Of a stretch of DNA of 21,551 nucleotides, positions 7,187 through 15,322 are shown in pieces. A program made the translations under genes and the position numbers. The notes below the pieces were generated by a model that was not told the DNA's origin, did no database searches, and saw only the letters and a program-made list of their open reading frames with translations. How positions within the stretch are numbered: position 1 is the stretch's first letter; every line of letters begins with the position of its first letter. Where the stretch lies: the NCBI GenBank assembly GCA_903834675.1, contig CAILKC010000694.1, positions 1 to 21,551 of the forward strand, written 5' to 3'. This DNA is from an uncultured Victivallales bacterium (GTDB lineage: Bacteria > Verrucomicrobiota > Lentisphaeria > Oligosphaerales > JAFGRS01).

Positions 7187-9628
7187 GTGAATATGTCGTA
7201 CGGAGTTCGGTCTCTGGCGCTGGCAGGAATCATCGGTCTGAGCGCGCTGGCGCGGGCCGAAATCCCGGCGCCGCCGGCGGTTTCCTGGCCCGTCTTTCCC
7301 GAATGCCAGGTGCAGACGGCGGCGGCGGTCGGCGCGCTCTTCGAGCCCATGGAGGGCAGCCTGCCGGCCACTCTGGCCGGGTCCGGCGAACAAGCCTTCT
7401 TCCGGCTTCCCGGAAACTTCAAGGGGACGGACCAGGAGCGTTGCAGTTGGAACCTCAAGATCAGTGCCGACCTGTCGCTGGCCCGCGGGTTCCAGTTTCT
7501 GTTCTACAGTGCCGACACCAACCCCGTCGCGTATTACTCGGCCTACTGCCACAGCGGCGAGGGCTGGTACGCGGCGAGCTTCAGCGTCAGCCGTGATGGC
7601 GCCTGGGAGCGCGTGGTCATCAACAAGAGCCAGTCGCGGGCCGAGGAGAAGCCGGCGGGCTGGGGCAAGGTGGATACCATCCGCATCTCCGCCTGGCGGG
7701 CGCGCCGCGATCTGGATACCGAGTTCGGCCTCGCCCAGCTCGGGCCGGTCGGCGCCAACGGCGCCATCATCGTATTGCGGGCCGACTCCCTGGCCGATGG
7801 CCCCCAGGCCAAGAGCGTCACTCCGTTTGCCGAGACCGTGGGGCGCTGTCTGGACGATCTGGGGATGGACTACGCCCTGCTGGCGGATCTGGATCTGACC
7901 CGTGAACGGCTGCAGGGCCGCAAGCTGGTGATGCTGCCCTTCAACCCCAGCGTACCCGAACCGGCCATCGCCCTGTTGCGCGAGTTTGTGGCGGGCGGCG
8001 GGCGCCTGATGACCTTCTACACCGTCCCGGCGGCGCTCACCGAGGCCATGGGCCTGCGCCCGGGAGAGTGGGTACACCCGCCGGCGGGTCCCTTCCAGGG
8101 CCTGCGGCGCCTCGGCGCCGGCATCGAGGGTCAGCCCGAGTTCGTCGGCCAGGCCTCCTGGAATGCCACCACGGCCTACCCCGCCGACGCCAGCGGCAAG
8201 GTGCTCGCCGTGTGGCGCGCTGCGGACGGTAAGGATACCGAGATCCCGGCGCTGGTCCTGACGCCCAAGGGCATCCACCTGAGCCACGTGCTGCTGACGG
8301 ACGACTGGACGGGAAAGAAACAGCTCTTCTTGGCGCTGATCGGGCAACTCATCCCCGAGGCCTGGTCGCAGGCCGCCCGCCGCGAGATGGCCCGCGTCGG
8401 CGAGTTCGGTTCCTTCGCCGGTCTCACCGAACTGACCGCGGCCATGGAGCGCGAGACGCTGTCGGTGGCGGCCACGGAGGTCTGGTCCGGGGCGCTCGCT
8501 GCACAGCGCCGCGCGGAGCAGGCGCTGGCTGCCGGACAGTACGCCCAGGCTATCACCGCGGCCCAGGCAGCCCGGCAGACCGCCATGAAGGCCTGGTGCA
8601 TGACCCGCAAGGCTGTCCCCGGCGAGCACCGCGCCTTCTGGTGCCACAGCGCCTTCGGCCTGCAAGGCAAGACCTGGGACGAGTCCATCGCCTTCATGGC
8701 CCGCAACGGCTTCAATGCCATCCTCCCCAACCTGCTCTGGGGCGGCACCGCCTTCTACCCCAGCACGGTGCTGCCGCCCTACGCCGAACTGGCCAGCAAG
8801 GGCGACCAGATGCAGCTCTGTCTCGACGCCTGCCGCAAGTACAAGGTCCAGTGCCACGTCTGGAAAGTGAACTGGAACATGGGTGGCCATGCCGATGCGG
8901 CCTTCGTCAAGAGCATGGTCGAAGCCGGCCGGGTGCAGCGGGACGCGGACGGGAAGCTTGAGGAACGCTGGCTGTGTCCATCTCATCCCGAGAACCAGAA
9001 ACTCGAGATCGATTCCATGGTCGAAGTTGCCCGCAAGTACGCGGTGGATGGCCTGCACTTTGACTACATTCGCTTCCCCGACGGCAGCCACTGTTTCTGC
9101 GACGGCTGCCGCACCCGCTTCGAGAAGCTGCTCGGCCGGACCCTGGCGAACTGGCCGGCCGAGGTGCGCGCCGAGGGCGCCCTGCGCGGCCAGTGGTTGG
9201 AGTGGCGGCGCGACCAGATCACCCTGGTGGTGCGCGGCGTGTCCGAGCAGGCCCGCCAAGTGCGCCCCGGTATCCGCATCTCCGCCGCCGTCTTCCGCAA
9301 CTGGCCCGCGGACCGCGATTCGGTCGGCCAGGATTGGAAAGTATGGTGCGAAAAGGGCTACCTGGACTTCGTCTGCCCGATGGACTACACCGACAGCAAC
9401 CAGACCTTCCGCACCTTCGTGCGCAACCAGACCGAGTGGGCCGCGGGCAAGCCGCTGTACCCCGGTATCGGCCTCTCCTGCTGGGCGGACCCCAGCGACC
9501 CGGTGCGCCTCCTCGAGCAGATCGCCATCTGCCGCGAGCTCAAGACCGGCGGCTTCACCGTCTTTAACTATGATCAGAACGCGCAGGTGGTCCTGCCCTA
9601 CTGCGCCCTGGGCGCAACGGCCGAATGA
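7187..9628 (+). CDS. Secreted GHL10-like (DUF187-type) glycosyl hydrolase protein
   Basis: The product has 813 residues from GTG 7187. A signal peptide (about 1-24, cleavage after ALARA) points to export. Residues 28-186 look like a beta-sandwich carbohydrate-binding-type region. Residues 190-395 resemble a class I glutamine-amidotransferase-like fold (AIIVLRADS, LREFVAGGGRLMTFY), as seen beside beta-galactosidase trimerisation domains. A helical linker spans about 396-475. Residues 480-805 match a GHL10 TIM barrel: FWCHSAFG, ARNGFNAILPN, the VDGLHFDYIRFP strand with acidic D621 and D626, and CPMDYTD with D733. A Cys cluster C636-x-C638-x-x-C641 follows the acidic motif. GHL10 includes E. coli DigH (YddW), a hydrolase of denuded peptidoglycan strands. 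MurF begins 18 bp downstream, which supports a cell-wall role; a polysaccharide substrate is the alternative. Confidence 0.8.
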   Translation: MNMSYGVRSLALAGIIGLSALARAEIPAPPAVSWPVFPECQVQTAAAVGALFEPMEGSLPATLAGSGEQAFFRLPGNFKGTDQERCSWNLKISADLSLARGFQFLFYSADTNPVAYYSAYCHSGEGWYAASFSVSRDGAWERVVINKSQSRAEEKPAGWGKVDTIRISAWRARRDLDTEFGLAQLGPVGANGAIIVLRADSLADGPQAKSVTPFAETVGRCLDDLGMDYALLADLDLTRERLQGRKLVMLPFNPSVPEPAIALLREFVAGGGRLMTFYTVPAALTEAMGLRPGEWVHPPAGPFQGLRRLGAGIEGQPEFVGQASWNATTAYPADASGKVLAVWRAADGKDTEIPALVLTPKGIHLSHVLLTDDWTGKKQLFLALIGQLIPEAWSQAARREMARVGEFGSFAGLTELTAAMERETLSVAATEVWSGALAAQRRAEQALAAGQYAQAITAAQAARQTAMKAWCMTRKAVPGEHRAFWCHSAFGLQGKTWDESIAFMARNGFNAILPNLLWGGTAFYPSTVLPPYAELASKGDQMQLCLDACRKYKVQCHVWKVNWNMGGHADAAFVKSMVEAGRVQRDADGKLEERWLCPSHPENQKLEIDSMVEVARKYAVDGLHFDYIRFPDGSHCFCDGCRTRFEKLLGRTLANWPAEVRAEGALRGQWLEWRRDQITLVVRGVSEQARQVRPGIRISAAVFRNWPADRDSVGQDWKVWCEKGYLDFVCPMDYTDSNQTFRTFVRNQTEWAAGKPLYPGIGLSCWADPSDPVRLLEQIAICRELKTGGFTVFNYDQNAQVVLPYCALGATAE

Positions 9629-9646
9629 ACGGGAGTGGCCGCGACC

Positions 9647-11071
9647 ATGAATGAAGTATGGTTCTCCTGGGCCGACCTGTGCCAGGCGAGCGGCGGCGAG
9701 TGGCTGGGGGCGGGCCCGGTCGGACACGCCGCCACCGGCGTCAGCGCCGTCCTGGATGACAGCCGCGCCGTGACCCCCGGGGCGCTGTTTGTAGCGATCC
9801 AGGGCGAAGCGGTCGACGGGCATCGTTTCGTGCTGTCGGCGGCCGCCGCGGGGGCGGCGGCCGTGTGTGTCAGCCAGGCGCCGACGGCCGACGTCCTGGC
9901 CAGCCTCCGCGGTTTCGGCTGCGCCGTCCTCCGCGTCCCGGACACCCTTGCCGCCTTCCAACAACTGGCGTGCCGCCATCGCCGTTCGCAGCCGACGCTA
10001 CTGGTGGTAGGCATCACGGGAAGCTGCGGCAAGACCAGCACCAAGGAGATGCTGGCGGCCGTGCTTGAGCGCCGTTACCCGGGGGCCGTCCTCAAGACCG
10101 AGGGCAATACGAACAACCACTTCGGCGTGCCGCGGAATCTGCTGCGCCTGGCGGGAGGTCACCGGGCCGCGGTCATCGAGATGGGCACCAACCACCCCGG
10201 CGAGATCGGCGCCCTGGCACGCCTGGTCCAGCCCGACATCGGCGTGGTCTCGAACCTCGGCGCGGCACACCTGGAGTTCTTCGGTGATCTGGCCGGCGTG
10301 GCGGCGGAGAAGGGCGAACTTCTGGCCCTCACGACGGCGACCGGCCTGGCGGTGTACCACGGTGACGCGCCCCATGCCGACATCCTGCGCGCCAAGGCGG
10401 GTGCCCGCCGGACCATCAGCTTCGGCGCCGGGCTGGCCAACGATGTGATCGTGACCTACCGCGGGCTCCGCGGCGCGGCGTCAACCTTCACCCTGACCTG
10501 GCGGCGCGAGGGGGTCTCGGTCAACGTCGAGTGGGCCCTCGGCGGCGCCCACCAGGCCCTGAACGCCGGGGCCGCCGCGGCGGTGGGCTACGCCCTGGGA
10601 CTGGCGCCCGCCGAGATCGCCGTCGGCCTGCGCCGAGTCGTCCTTCCCGCCATGCGCACCGAGCAGCGCACGGTCAACCGCGTACACTGGGTCAACGATG
10701 CCTACAACGCCAACCCCGACAGCATGCGCGCCGGCCTCGCCTGCTTCCTGGAACTCTCGGCCGCGGCGCCGCCAGAAGCCCGCTTGCTGGTCCTGGGGGA
10801 TATGCTGGAGCAGGGCGTGAACGGACCGGCGGCGCACGCGGACCTGCTCGATTGGGTGATCCCTCGTGCCCGCGGCGCCGAGATCGTCGTGGTCGGCAGC
10901 CTGATGACCGCCGCCGCCACGAATCGCGGCCTGCGGGCCTTTGCGGACTCCACCGCCGCCGCCGATTACGTCCGGGGACGGCTGCTCCCCGACCTGTGGG
11001 TGTTCGTCAAAGGTTCGCGCGGGCTGCGTTTGGAGCGCCTGCTGCCCCCTGAGGAGGCGTCGGCGCCATGA
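9647..11071 (+). CDS. murF: MurF, UDP-MurNAc-tripeptide--D-alanyl-D-alanine ligase
   Basis: The product has 474 residues from ATG 9647; a GTG at 9635 is in frame, but it overlaps the GGGAG that serves the ATG. MurF uses ATP in the cytoplasm to join D-Ala-D-Ala to the UDP-MurNAc-tripeptide, the last cytoplasmic peptide step of peptidoglycan synthesis. The N-terminal UDP-binding domain has GVSAVLDDSRAVTPGALFVA (31-50). The central ATPase domain has the P-loop GITGSCGKTSTK (122-133), TEGNTNNHFGVP (151-162) and AAVIEMGTNHPGEI (174-187). The C-terminal domain has VNDAYNANPDSM (349-360), LVLGDMLEQG (381-390) and FVKGSRGLRLE (453-463). All are family signatures at normal length. The gene is outside any dcw cluster here. 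It lies 18 bp after the GHL10-like gene and overlaps the next gene by ATGA. Confidence 0.96.
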   Translation: MNEVWFSWADLCQASGGEWLGAGPVGHAATGVSAVLDDSRAVTPGALFVAIQGEAVDGHRFVLSAAAAGAAAVCVSQAPTADVLASLRGFGCAVLRVPDTLAAFQQLACRHRRSQPTLLVVGITGSCGKTSTKEMLAAVLERRYPGAVLKTEGNTNNHFGVPRNLLRLAGGHRAAVIEMGTNHPGEIGALARLVQPDIGVVSNLGAAHLEFFGDLAGVAAEKGELLALTTATGLAVYHGDAPHADILRAKAGARRTISFGAGLANDVIVTYRGLRGAASTFTLTWRREGVSVNVEWALGGAHQALNAGAAAAVGYALGLAPAEIAVGLRRVVLPAMRTEQRTVNRVHWVNDAYNANPDSMRAGLACFLELSAAAPPEARLLVLGDMLEQGVNGPAAHADLLDWVIPRARGAEIVVVGSLMTAAATNRGLRAFADSTAAADYVRGRLLPDLWVFVKGSRGLRLERLLPPEEASAP

Positions 11072-11784
11072 ATCTGGCCGCGTCCACACGTCCCGACCAC
11101 CCACGGCCCCGCCGTTTGGCGTGGCGCCCACCGCGCCGGCGGCGCGCGCGTCTGCTGCTTCTCGGCGCGGGGTTGGTCCTGGGGCTTGTCGCGTCCCTGC
11201 CGTTCTGCCGCGCCGCCTCGCGCTGGAACATCTTTCGCATGACGCCGGCGGCTTCGGAGTACGACTCCGCCACCCTGGGCGATGAGGCCATCATGAACGA
11301 TCCGAACCTGGCGTGGAACTGTACCTCCGAGGGGCTCGATGCAAGCCTGCTCAGTGCTCTGCGGCAGGTTGCCGCAGGCTATGCGGCCACGACCGGCCAG
11401 GCCATCGTCATCAACTCCGGCGCGCGCACCCTGCAACGTCAGGCGGAACTCATGTCGGAGATGTCGCGGGAGCAGCTCGAGGGGATGTACTGCCGCCAGG
11501 GCTATCCCAGCTATGTCCAGCGCATCGTCAGTGCCCGCAAAGAGAACCACGGCGCCGTGGATGCCCAGCAGACCTACGACATCCTGCGCCGCCGGGACGA
11601 AGGCTTCATCTCCGCCCACCTCAGCGGCGCGGCCGTGGATGTCTCGGCCGCGGGCGCCGACCTCAGCCTGCTCAGAAAGCTGCTTGAGCAGCACGGCTTC
11701 ACCACCCTGGACGAGCGCGGCCTGGGGATCAACTGCCTGCACGCTACCTACCGGCAGGTGCCCCGGCGCATCGTGCGCGAGTGA
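11068..11784 (+). CDS. Membrane-anchored M15-like (VanY/VanX-fold) peptidase-type protein
   Basis: The product has 238 residues. Its ATG 11068 overlaps the murF stop as ATGA, and GAGGAGG at 11051-11057 lies inside murF, so translational coupling is likely. An Arg-rich start and a hydrophobic helix (about 28-46) anchor it in the membrane with the domain outside. The fold is recognised from INSGARTLQRQAEL (R120 at the substrate-Arg position), SAHLSGAAVDVSAAG (182-196: H184 and D191 as zinc ligands, the S-x-H-x-x-G-x-A-x-D motif) and a final NCLHATY with H225. M15 enzymes remove D-Ala from peptidoglycan stems or split D-Ala-D-Ala. One oddity: the catalytic Glu expected three residues before the last His (E-x-x-H) is N222 here, so activity may be changed or lost. 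A segment of about 45 residues (128-175) lies between the Arg and His motifs. The operon position after murF supports a wall role. Confidence 0.72.
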   Translation: MNLAASTRPDHPRPRRLAWRPPRRRRARLLLLGAGLVLGLVASLPFCRAASRWNIFRMTPAASEYDSATLGDEAIMNDPNLAWNCTSEGLDASLLSALRQVAAGYAATTGQAIVINSGARTLQRQAELMSEMSREQLEGMYCRQGYPSYVQRIVSARKENHGAVDAQQTYDILRRRDEGFISAHLSGAAVDVSAAGADLSLLRKLLEQHGFTTLDERGLGINCLHATYRQVPRRIVRE

Positions 11785-11794
11785 CGCTCCACGC

Positions 11795-14722
11795 TCACTT
11801 GGGTGGGGCAGCAATCGGCGCTTTCGACTTGGAGGGCGGATCGGTGGCCAGCAGAAGCCTGAAGCCGGTTGCCGTGGAACGGAAATTCGGGTTCCGCTGC
11901 GGCCAGGCAGACTTGATCGTGTAGCCGCTCGGCGAGGGATGGCTGCCGCCGCTGCCGCAGTAAGCGTTCCCGCGCAGCTCGGGGGAGGTGCCGCCCTCGC
12001 CGCTGCTCCACTCCATGGCGTTCCCACCGATCCCGTATAGCCCCCAGGGATTGCGACCGCTCTTGGCGACAGGACAGGTCGCGGGGAACGGGTCCTTGTG
12101 ATCGGGGATACGGGCGGTCTCGGGGCCAGGCCACTCGGTGCCGTTGTAGTTCCACTCCGCGGGCGGGGGCCAGGCGTCACCCCAGGGAAACTTCCGGGCG
12201 TCCCCACAACTGGCCAGGGCCGTCCATTCCTCCGCTTGCGGCAGACGGTAGCGGAATCCTGCCGGCAGCCGGTCGGCCTCCTGCTCGCGTTTGGTCAGAA
12301 AAGCGGCATATCCTTCCGCATCCTCAAAACTGATCATCACCGCAGGCTGGTTATCCTCGTTGAGGGACACCTGCTCAACCGCGGTCGAATGGTGCTCGCC
12401 GCGGAAGCACCGATACTGACCGTTACTGACCTCGTAGGCCCCCGCCCAGCAGCCCATGGCCTCCACCCAGGCAAATTCCACCCCGATCTCGGGCACGGTC
12501 CACGGGCTGCCCGCAAAGGGGTAATCCAGCCAGCGCTTGAGTATGAGCAGGTGCTGAGCGCCAGCAACGGTGCTCTTGTAGGCGGTCTCGTAAGCCTGGA
12601 TCCGTTCCTCGAAGCGCTCCCGGCGCTTCGGCGTGTCGAGTCGTTGGCGCATGTCCTGCCCGAGCTTCGACGGTTCCGTAGGCGGCGCCTTGAGCACCCC
12701 GTGCAGCAGCTCGACATAGGCCTGCTCGGCCGCCTGCTCGAGCTGTGCGGTAGCCCGTTCGTCGAGGGCACGGAGCAGGGCGCGGGCCAGCGGGTTATCG
12801 AAGCGGCGCAATTCCGGCAGCGCCAGGTCGAGGCGCTGGTCCCAGATGGCCACCAGACCGCGGGCGATGGCCGCATCCGCGACCTCCATGGCGCCCAAAC
12901 GGCTCAGTTTCTCGCCGATGTCCAGTTCGGCGAATGAGAAAGAGCCGCCGATGGACCCTTTCTCCTGTAGTTCCAGGGTCTTGACCGTGGGGGGGGTGAT
13001 GGCCTTGATGAGGACGCGGCACTGTCGATCCTTCAGCCGCACGACGAGGGGCGTGCCCATGCTCCGGCGGAAGCTTCCCAGGATGCGTCGTTCGCAGTCG
13101 TCAGCGTAGGCCAGGGTGGCCGCGATGTCCGCCAACTGCGCCGCCGACTGGGTTGACTGCAGCGCCGCACCAGCCTTTTCCCACAAGGCGATGGCGGCCA
13201 CGGTGCGATGCGCCAGCAACTCGCCCGCAACCTGGCCCAAAGCCAGGGTCAGGGGGTCCGCGGGGACGGGCGCCTTTTCGCTGGCCGCCGCGGGCGCTGC
13301 CCCGGCAGCGTTGGTCGGCGGGACAGGAGTGGCGCCGGGCTTGCCCGCGCTGGCCGCGACCGCGGCTGCGGGTTCTGCCGTGGCGGCCGCGGCCGGTTCG
13401 CCGACTTTGGGCTTCCCAGCGGGTGCCTCGGCCGACGGGAGCGGCGGTGGCCGGGTCACCGAGAGCGGCGCGGGGTTGGCCGTGGCGCTGTCGTGCCGCG
13501 GGCCGGTCGCCGACTCGGCGACCGGTGGCACGGCCTCCTGCCGCGGCCGGATACTGGGCTCGGAGTTCGTCAGCAGCGTGCCGAACTGCGGCCGGGAGAG
13601 CAGTACCGCGCCGATGACGATCGAGACGGCCAGCGCGCCCAGAGCCAAGGGCAACAGCAGGCGCTGCCCCCGGTGGGGCGACTCTTCCGGGCGGCTGGCG
13701 GGGGGTGGCGTGCGCTGGCTTGCCAGGTGCTCGCTCGCCTGCTTAGCCACCCTCGCTTTGGTCGTATCGGGGGTCTTGCCCTTGAGCACCGCGTGCATGT
13801 CGCGGATACAGGCTTCCCAGGAGCTAAAGCGCTGGGCGCGCTCCTTGGCCATCATCCGCGCGATGATGTCCTCGCACTCCTTGCTCACCTCAGGTCTCAA
13901 CGAGCGCACCGCGGGCAAGGGGCTGTGCAGATGCTTGGTCACCACCTCCACGGCACTGGTACCGGTGAAGGGAACCCGGCCCACCACCAGGTGAAACAGG
14001 GTCGCCCCCAGTGAGTACATGTCCGCCCGGAAATCGAGATTCTGGATGCCGCGCGCCTGCTCCGGACTCATGTAATGGGGGGTTCCAAGCGCCACGCCGG
14101 TAGCCGTCAGATGGCTGTCGTCACTGAGGTTCTTGGCGATGCCCATGTCCATGATCAAGGCGCGGCCATCGCGGTCCACCATGATATTCGCCGGCTTGAC
14201 GTCACGGTGCAGAATGTGGCTGCTGTCCCAGGCGTGGGACAGCGCCTCGGCAATGCTGACGGTCCAGGCGAGGACCTCGCGCTCCGGCAACGGCCCGTGC
14301 TGCTTCACCCGCACATCCAGCGACTCGCCATCGATGTACGCCATGGCGAAGTAGTAGTAGCCGTGGTCCTCGCCCGCATCGAACGCCGCCACGATATTGG
14401 GGTGTTCGAGACGGGCCGCGAGGCGGACTTCCTGGAAGAAGCGCTCGACAAAGCCGGAATCGGCCACGCTGGGGCCCGGCATGACCTTCAGCGCCACCTG
14501 GCGGTCCATGGACAACTGGGTGGCCAGAAACACCCGCCCCATCGCCCCACGACCAATCTCCCGCTCGAGGCGAAAACCAGCCAGGGTCACACCGGGCGCC
14601 AGAATGGCGGCCGGAATGGTGACGTCGGAGCCGCAATTCGGACACGACACGATCGAGCCCGCCATGGTGGCGGTAGCCTCAAGCTTGCGGTTGCACTTGC
14701 CGCATCTGAACTTGAGCTCCAT
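11795..14722 (-). CDS. Zinc-ribbon Ser/Thr protein kinase with C-terminal FGE-sulfatase-like domain
   Basis: The product has 975 residues. An N-terminal zinc ribbon has C7-x-x-C10 and C27-x-x-C30. The PknB-type kinase domain spans about 50-315: glycine loop GRGAMGRV (57-64), Lys79, catalytic HRDVKPAN (172-179), DMG at 192-194 in place of DFG, and a GTPHYMSPEQ activation-loop end (213-222). All catalytic residues are present, so it should be active. A membrane helix lies near 354-376, and a Pro/Ala-rich linker spans about 390-490. A helical region (490-745) and a formylglycine-generating-enzyme-like domain (745-958: RLPQAEEWTALA, FPWGD, GNAMEWSSG, GFRLLL) should lie outside the cytoplasmic membrane. 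The catalytic Cys pair of true FGE is missing near 936-952, so this domain is probably a ligand-binding sensor rather than a sulfatase maturase. The start codon has only a modest GGAG site. Convergent with the M15-like gene, 10 bp apart. Confidence 0.9.
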   Translation of the reverse strand: MELKFRCGKCNRKLEATATMAGSIVSCPNCGSDVTIPAAILAPGVTLAGFRLEREIGRGAMGRVFLATQLSMDRQVALKVMPGPSVADSGFVERFFQEVRLAARLEHPNIVAAFDAGEDHGYYYFAMAYIDGESLDVRVKQHGPLPEREVLAWTVSIAEALSHAWDSSHILHRDVKPANIMVDRDGRALIMDMGIAKNLSDDSHLTATGVALGTPHYMSPEQARGIQNLDFRADMYSLGATLFHLVVGRVPFTGTSAVEVVTKHLHSPLPAVRSLRPEVSKECEDIIARMMAKERAQRFSSWEACIRDMHAVLKGKTPDTTKARVAKQASEHLASQRTPPPASRPEESPHRGQRLLLPLALGALAVSIVIGAVLLSRPQFGTLLTNSEPSIRPRQEAVPPVAESATGPRHDSATANPAPLSVTRPPPLPSAEAPAGKPKVGEPAAAATAEPAAAVAASAGKPGATPVPPTNAAGAAPAAASEKAPVPADPLTLALGQVAGELLAHRTVAAIALWEKAGAALQSTQSAAQLADIAATLAYADDCERRILGSFRRSMGTPLVVRLKDRQCRVLIKAITPPTVKTLELQEKGSIGGSFSFAELDIGEKLSRLGAMEVADAAIARGLVAIWDQRLDLALPELRRFDNPLARALLRALDERATAQLEQAAEQAYVELLHGVLKAPPTEPSKLGQDMRQRLDTPKRRERFEERIQAYETAYKSTVAGAQHLLILKRWLDYPFAGSPWTVPEIGVEFAWVEAMGCWAGAYEVSNGQYRCFRGEHHSTAVEQVSLNEDNQPAVMISFEDAEGYAAFLTKREQEADRLPAGFRYRLPQAEEWTALASCGDARKFPWGDAWPPPAEWNYNGTEWPGPETARIPDHKDPFPATCPVAKSGRNPWGLYGIGGNAMEWSSGEGGTSPELRGNAYCGSGGSHPSPSGYTIKSAWPQRNPNFRSTATGFRLLLATDPPSKSKAPIAAPPK

Positions 14723-14894
14723 CGACCGTTCTGCTCCACTTCAGCCGCAGGCGTCGGCCTGCGGAAGGACTCCAAAAACGCTGAACTTAAGCCGCGTACT
14801 GTGGTAGCGCGAGCGCCCCGCGTCAATATAGCCTAACGTGGTGGACGGCTTGGGGCGCAAGTCAGCTCCGTAGGAGATGACTACTCAGGTCCTA

Positions 14895-14922
14895 GGGTTC
14901 AGGGTTCAGGGTTCAGGGTTCA
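14895..14922 (+). repeat. Four tandem GGGTTCA heptamers
   Basis: GGGTTCA is repeated four times without change, directly followed by the palindrome AGCCGGGCCCCCGGCT (14922-14937). It lies inside the structured element near its left end. The copy number is likely variable through slippage. Confidence 0.9.
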
Positions 14923-15166
14923 GCCGGGCCCCCGGCTGGGAGGCCGGACCTACCGGAATGAGACTTGCCGACGCGGTTCCCATTCCGATCCGGCCGGGAC
15001 GCGCCGGATCGCCTGGAGGGCGGCCCTGCGTGGCCGCCGCGGCGCCGACGCAGCGGCGCCCTCCAACGCCCGAAGTCCGCCGCGGCGGCCTCCGAGCGGA
15101 ATGGGACGCGCCTGGTGTCATACGAGCTTGCGGCAAGTCTCATACAAGGGGGTCTTTGGTCATTCG

Positions 15167-15212
15167 ACCCTCTGCGGTTCTCAGACCAGCGAACCCCTAC
15201 GGAACTGACCTG
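15167..15212 (-). repeat. 46-bp dispersed repeat, copy A (upstream of the GHL6-like gene)
   Basis: Its reverse complement matches 21417-21462 at 43 of 46 positions, with the first 25 identical. It ends 110 bp before the GHL6-like start and forms the right end of the structured element. Relative to the gene it precedes, it has the same orientation as copy B has to the lyase gene. Confidence 0.85.
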
Positions 15213-15230
15213 ACGCGGCAAACGGCTTGA

Positions 15231-15240
15231 AAAGCGCTTT
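15231..15240. promoter_or_regulatory. Palindrome AAAGCGCTTT, LacI-family operator-like
   Basis: This perfect 10-bp palindrome lies 83-92 bp before the GHL6-like start. Together with its flanks (TGAAAAGCGCTTTCG) it resembles the CG-centred operators of LacI-family sugar regulators, including the core of the catabolite (cre) consensus. No LacI gene is in the window; the role is inferred. Confidence 0.35.
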
Positions 15241-15322
15241 CGCGACACCAGCTTCAGGGCTGAATGTCGATCGAGTCCCTAATTCATGCCCGGAACCCAC
15301 GCGGCAAGAAGGATGTGAACGC

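Larger units (their letters stand above)
14853..15221. repeat. Structured repeat element with inverted ends (MITE-like candidate)
   Basis: This sits in the gene-free gap between the kinase (-) and the GHL6-like gene (+). The ends are inverted copies of a motif: 14855-14874 and the reverse complement of 15196-15216 agree at 18 of 21 positions with one gap. Nested inside are perfect arms at 14958-14970/15131-15143 (ATGAGACTTGCCG) and 14978-14987/15097-15106 (TCCCATTCCG), a 17-bp pair with two mismatches at 15015-15031/15048-15064, and GATCCGG/CCGGATC at 14987-14993/15004-15010. The 8-mer ACGGCTTG flanks both sides (14845-14852 and 15222-15229), which could be a target duplication. No transposase is present. 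Alternatives are a structured RNA or a regulatory region. Confidence 0.55.

Noticed and set aside
9635..9646. GTG start for MurF four codons upstream
   Set aside because: It overlaps the GGGAG that serves ATG 9647 and has no good site of its own; ATG 9647 is preferred, though the difference is minor.
6968..9979. A 1003-codon open frame on the minus strand, opposite the GHL10-like and murF genes
   Set aside because: It mirrors two genes with clear family motifs on the plus strand. Long antisense frames are common at this GC content. Its translation is low-complexity with no recognisable domain or ribosome site.
11843..12488. The kinase FGE-like domain as the maturing enzyme for the nearby sulfatase
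   Set aside because: The catalytic cysteine pair of FGE is absent and the domain should be on the outer side of the membrane, while the sulfatase appears cytoplasmic.
14895..14922. True telomere or CRISPR array
   Set aside because: Only four 7-bp units without spacers, in the middle of a bacterial gene region.
15227..15322. Longer start for the GHL6-like protein
   Set aside because: The extra 32 residues look random and the ribosome site fits ATG 15323; the extension would also run over the putative operator.
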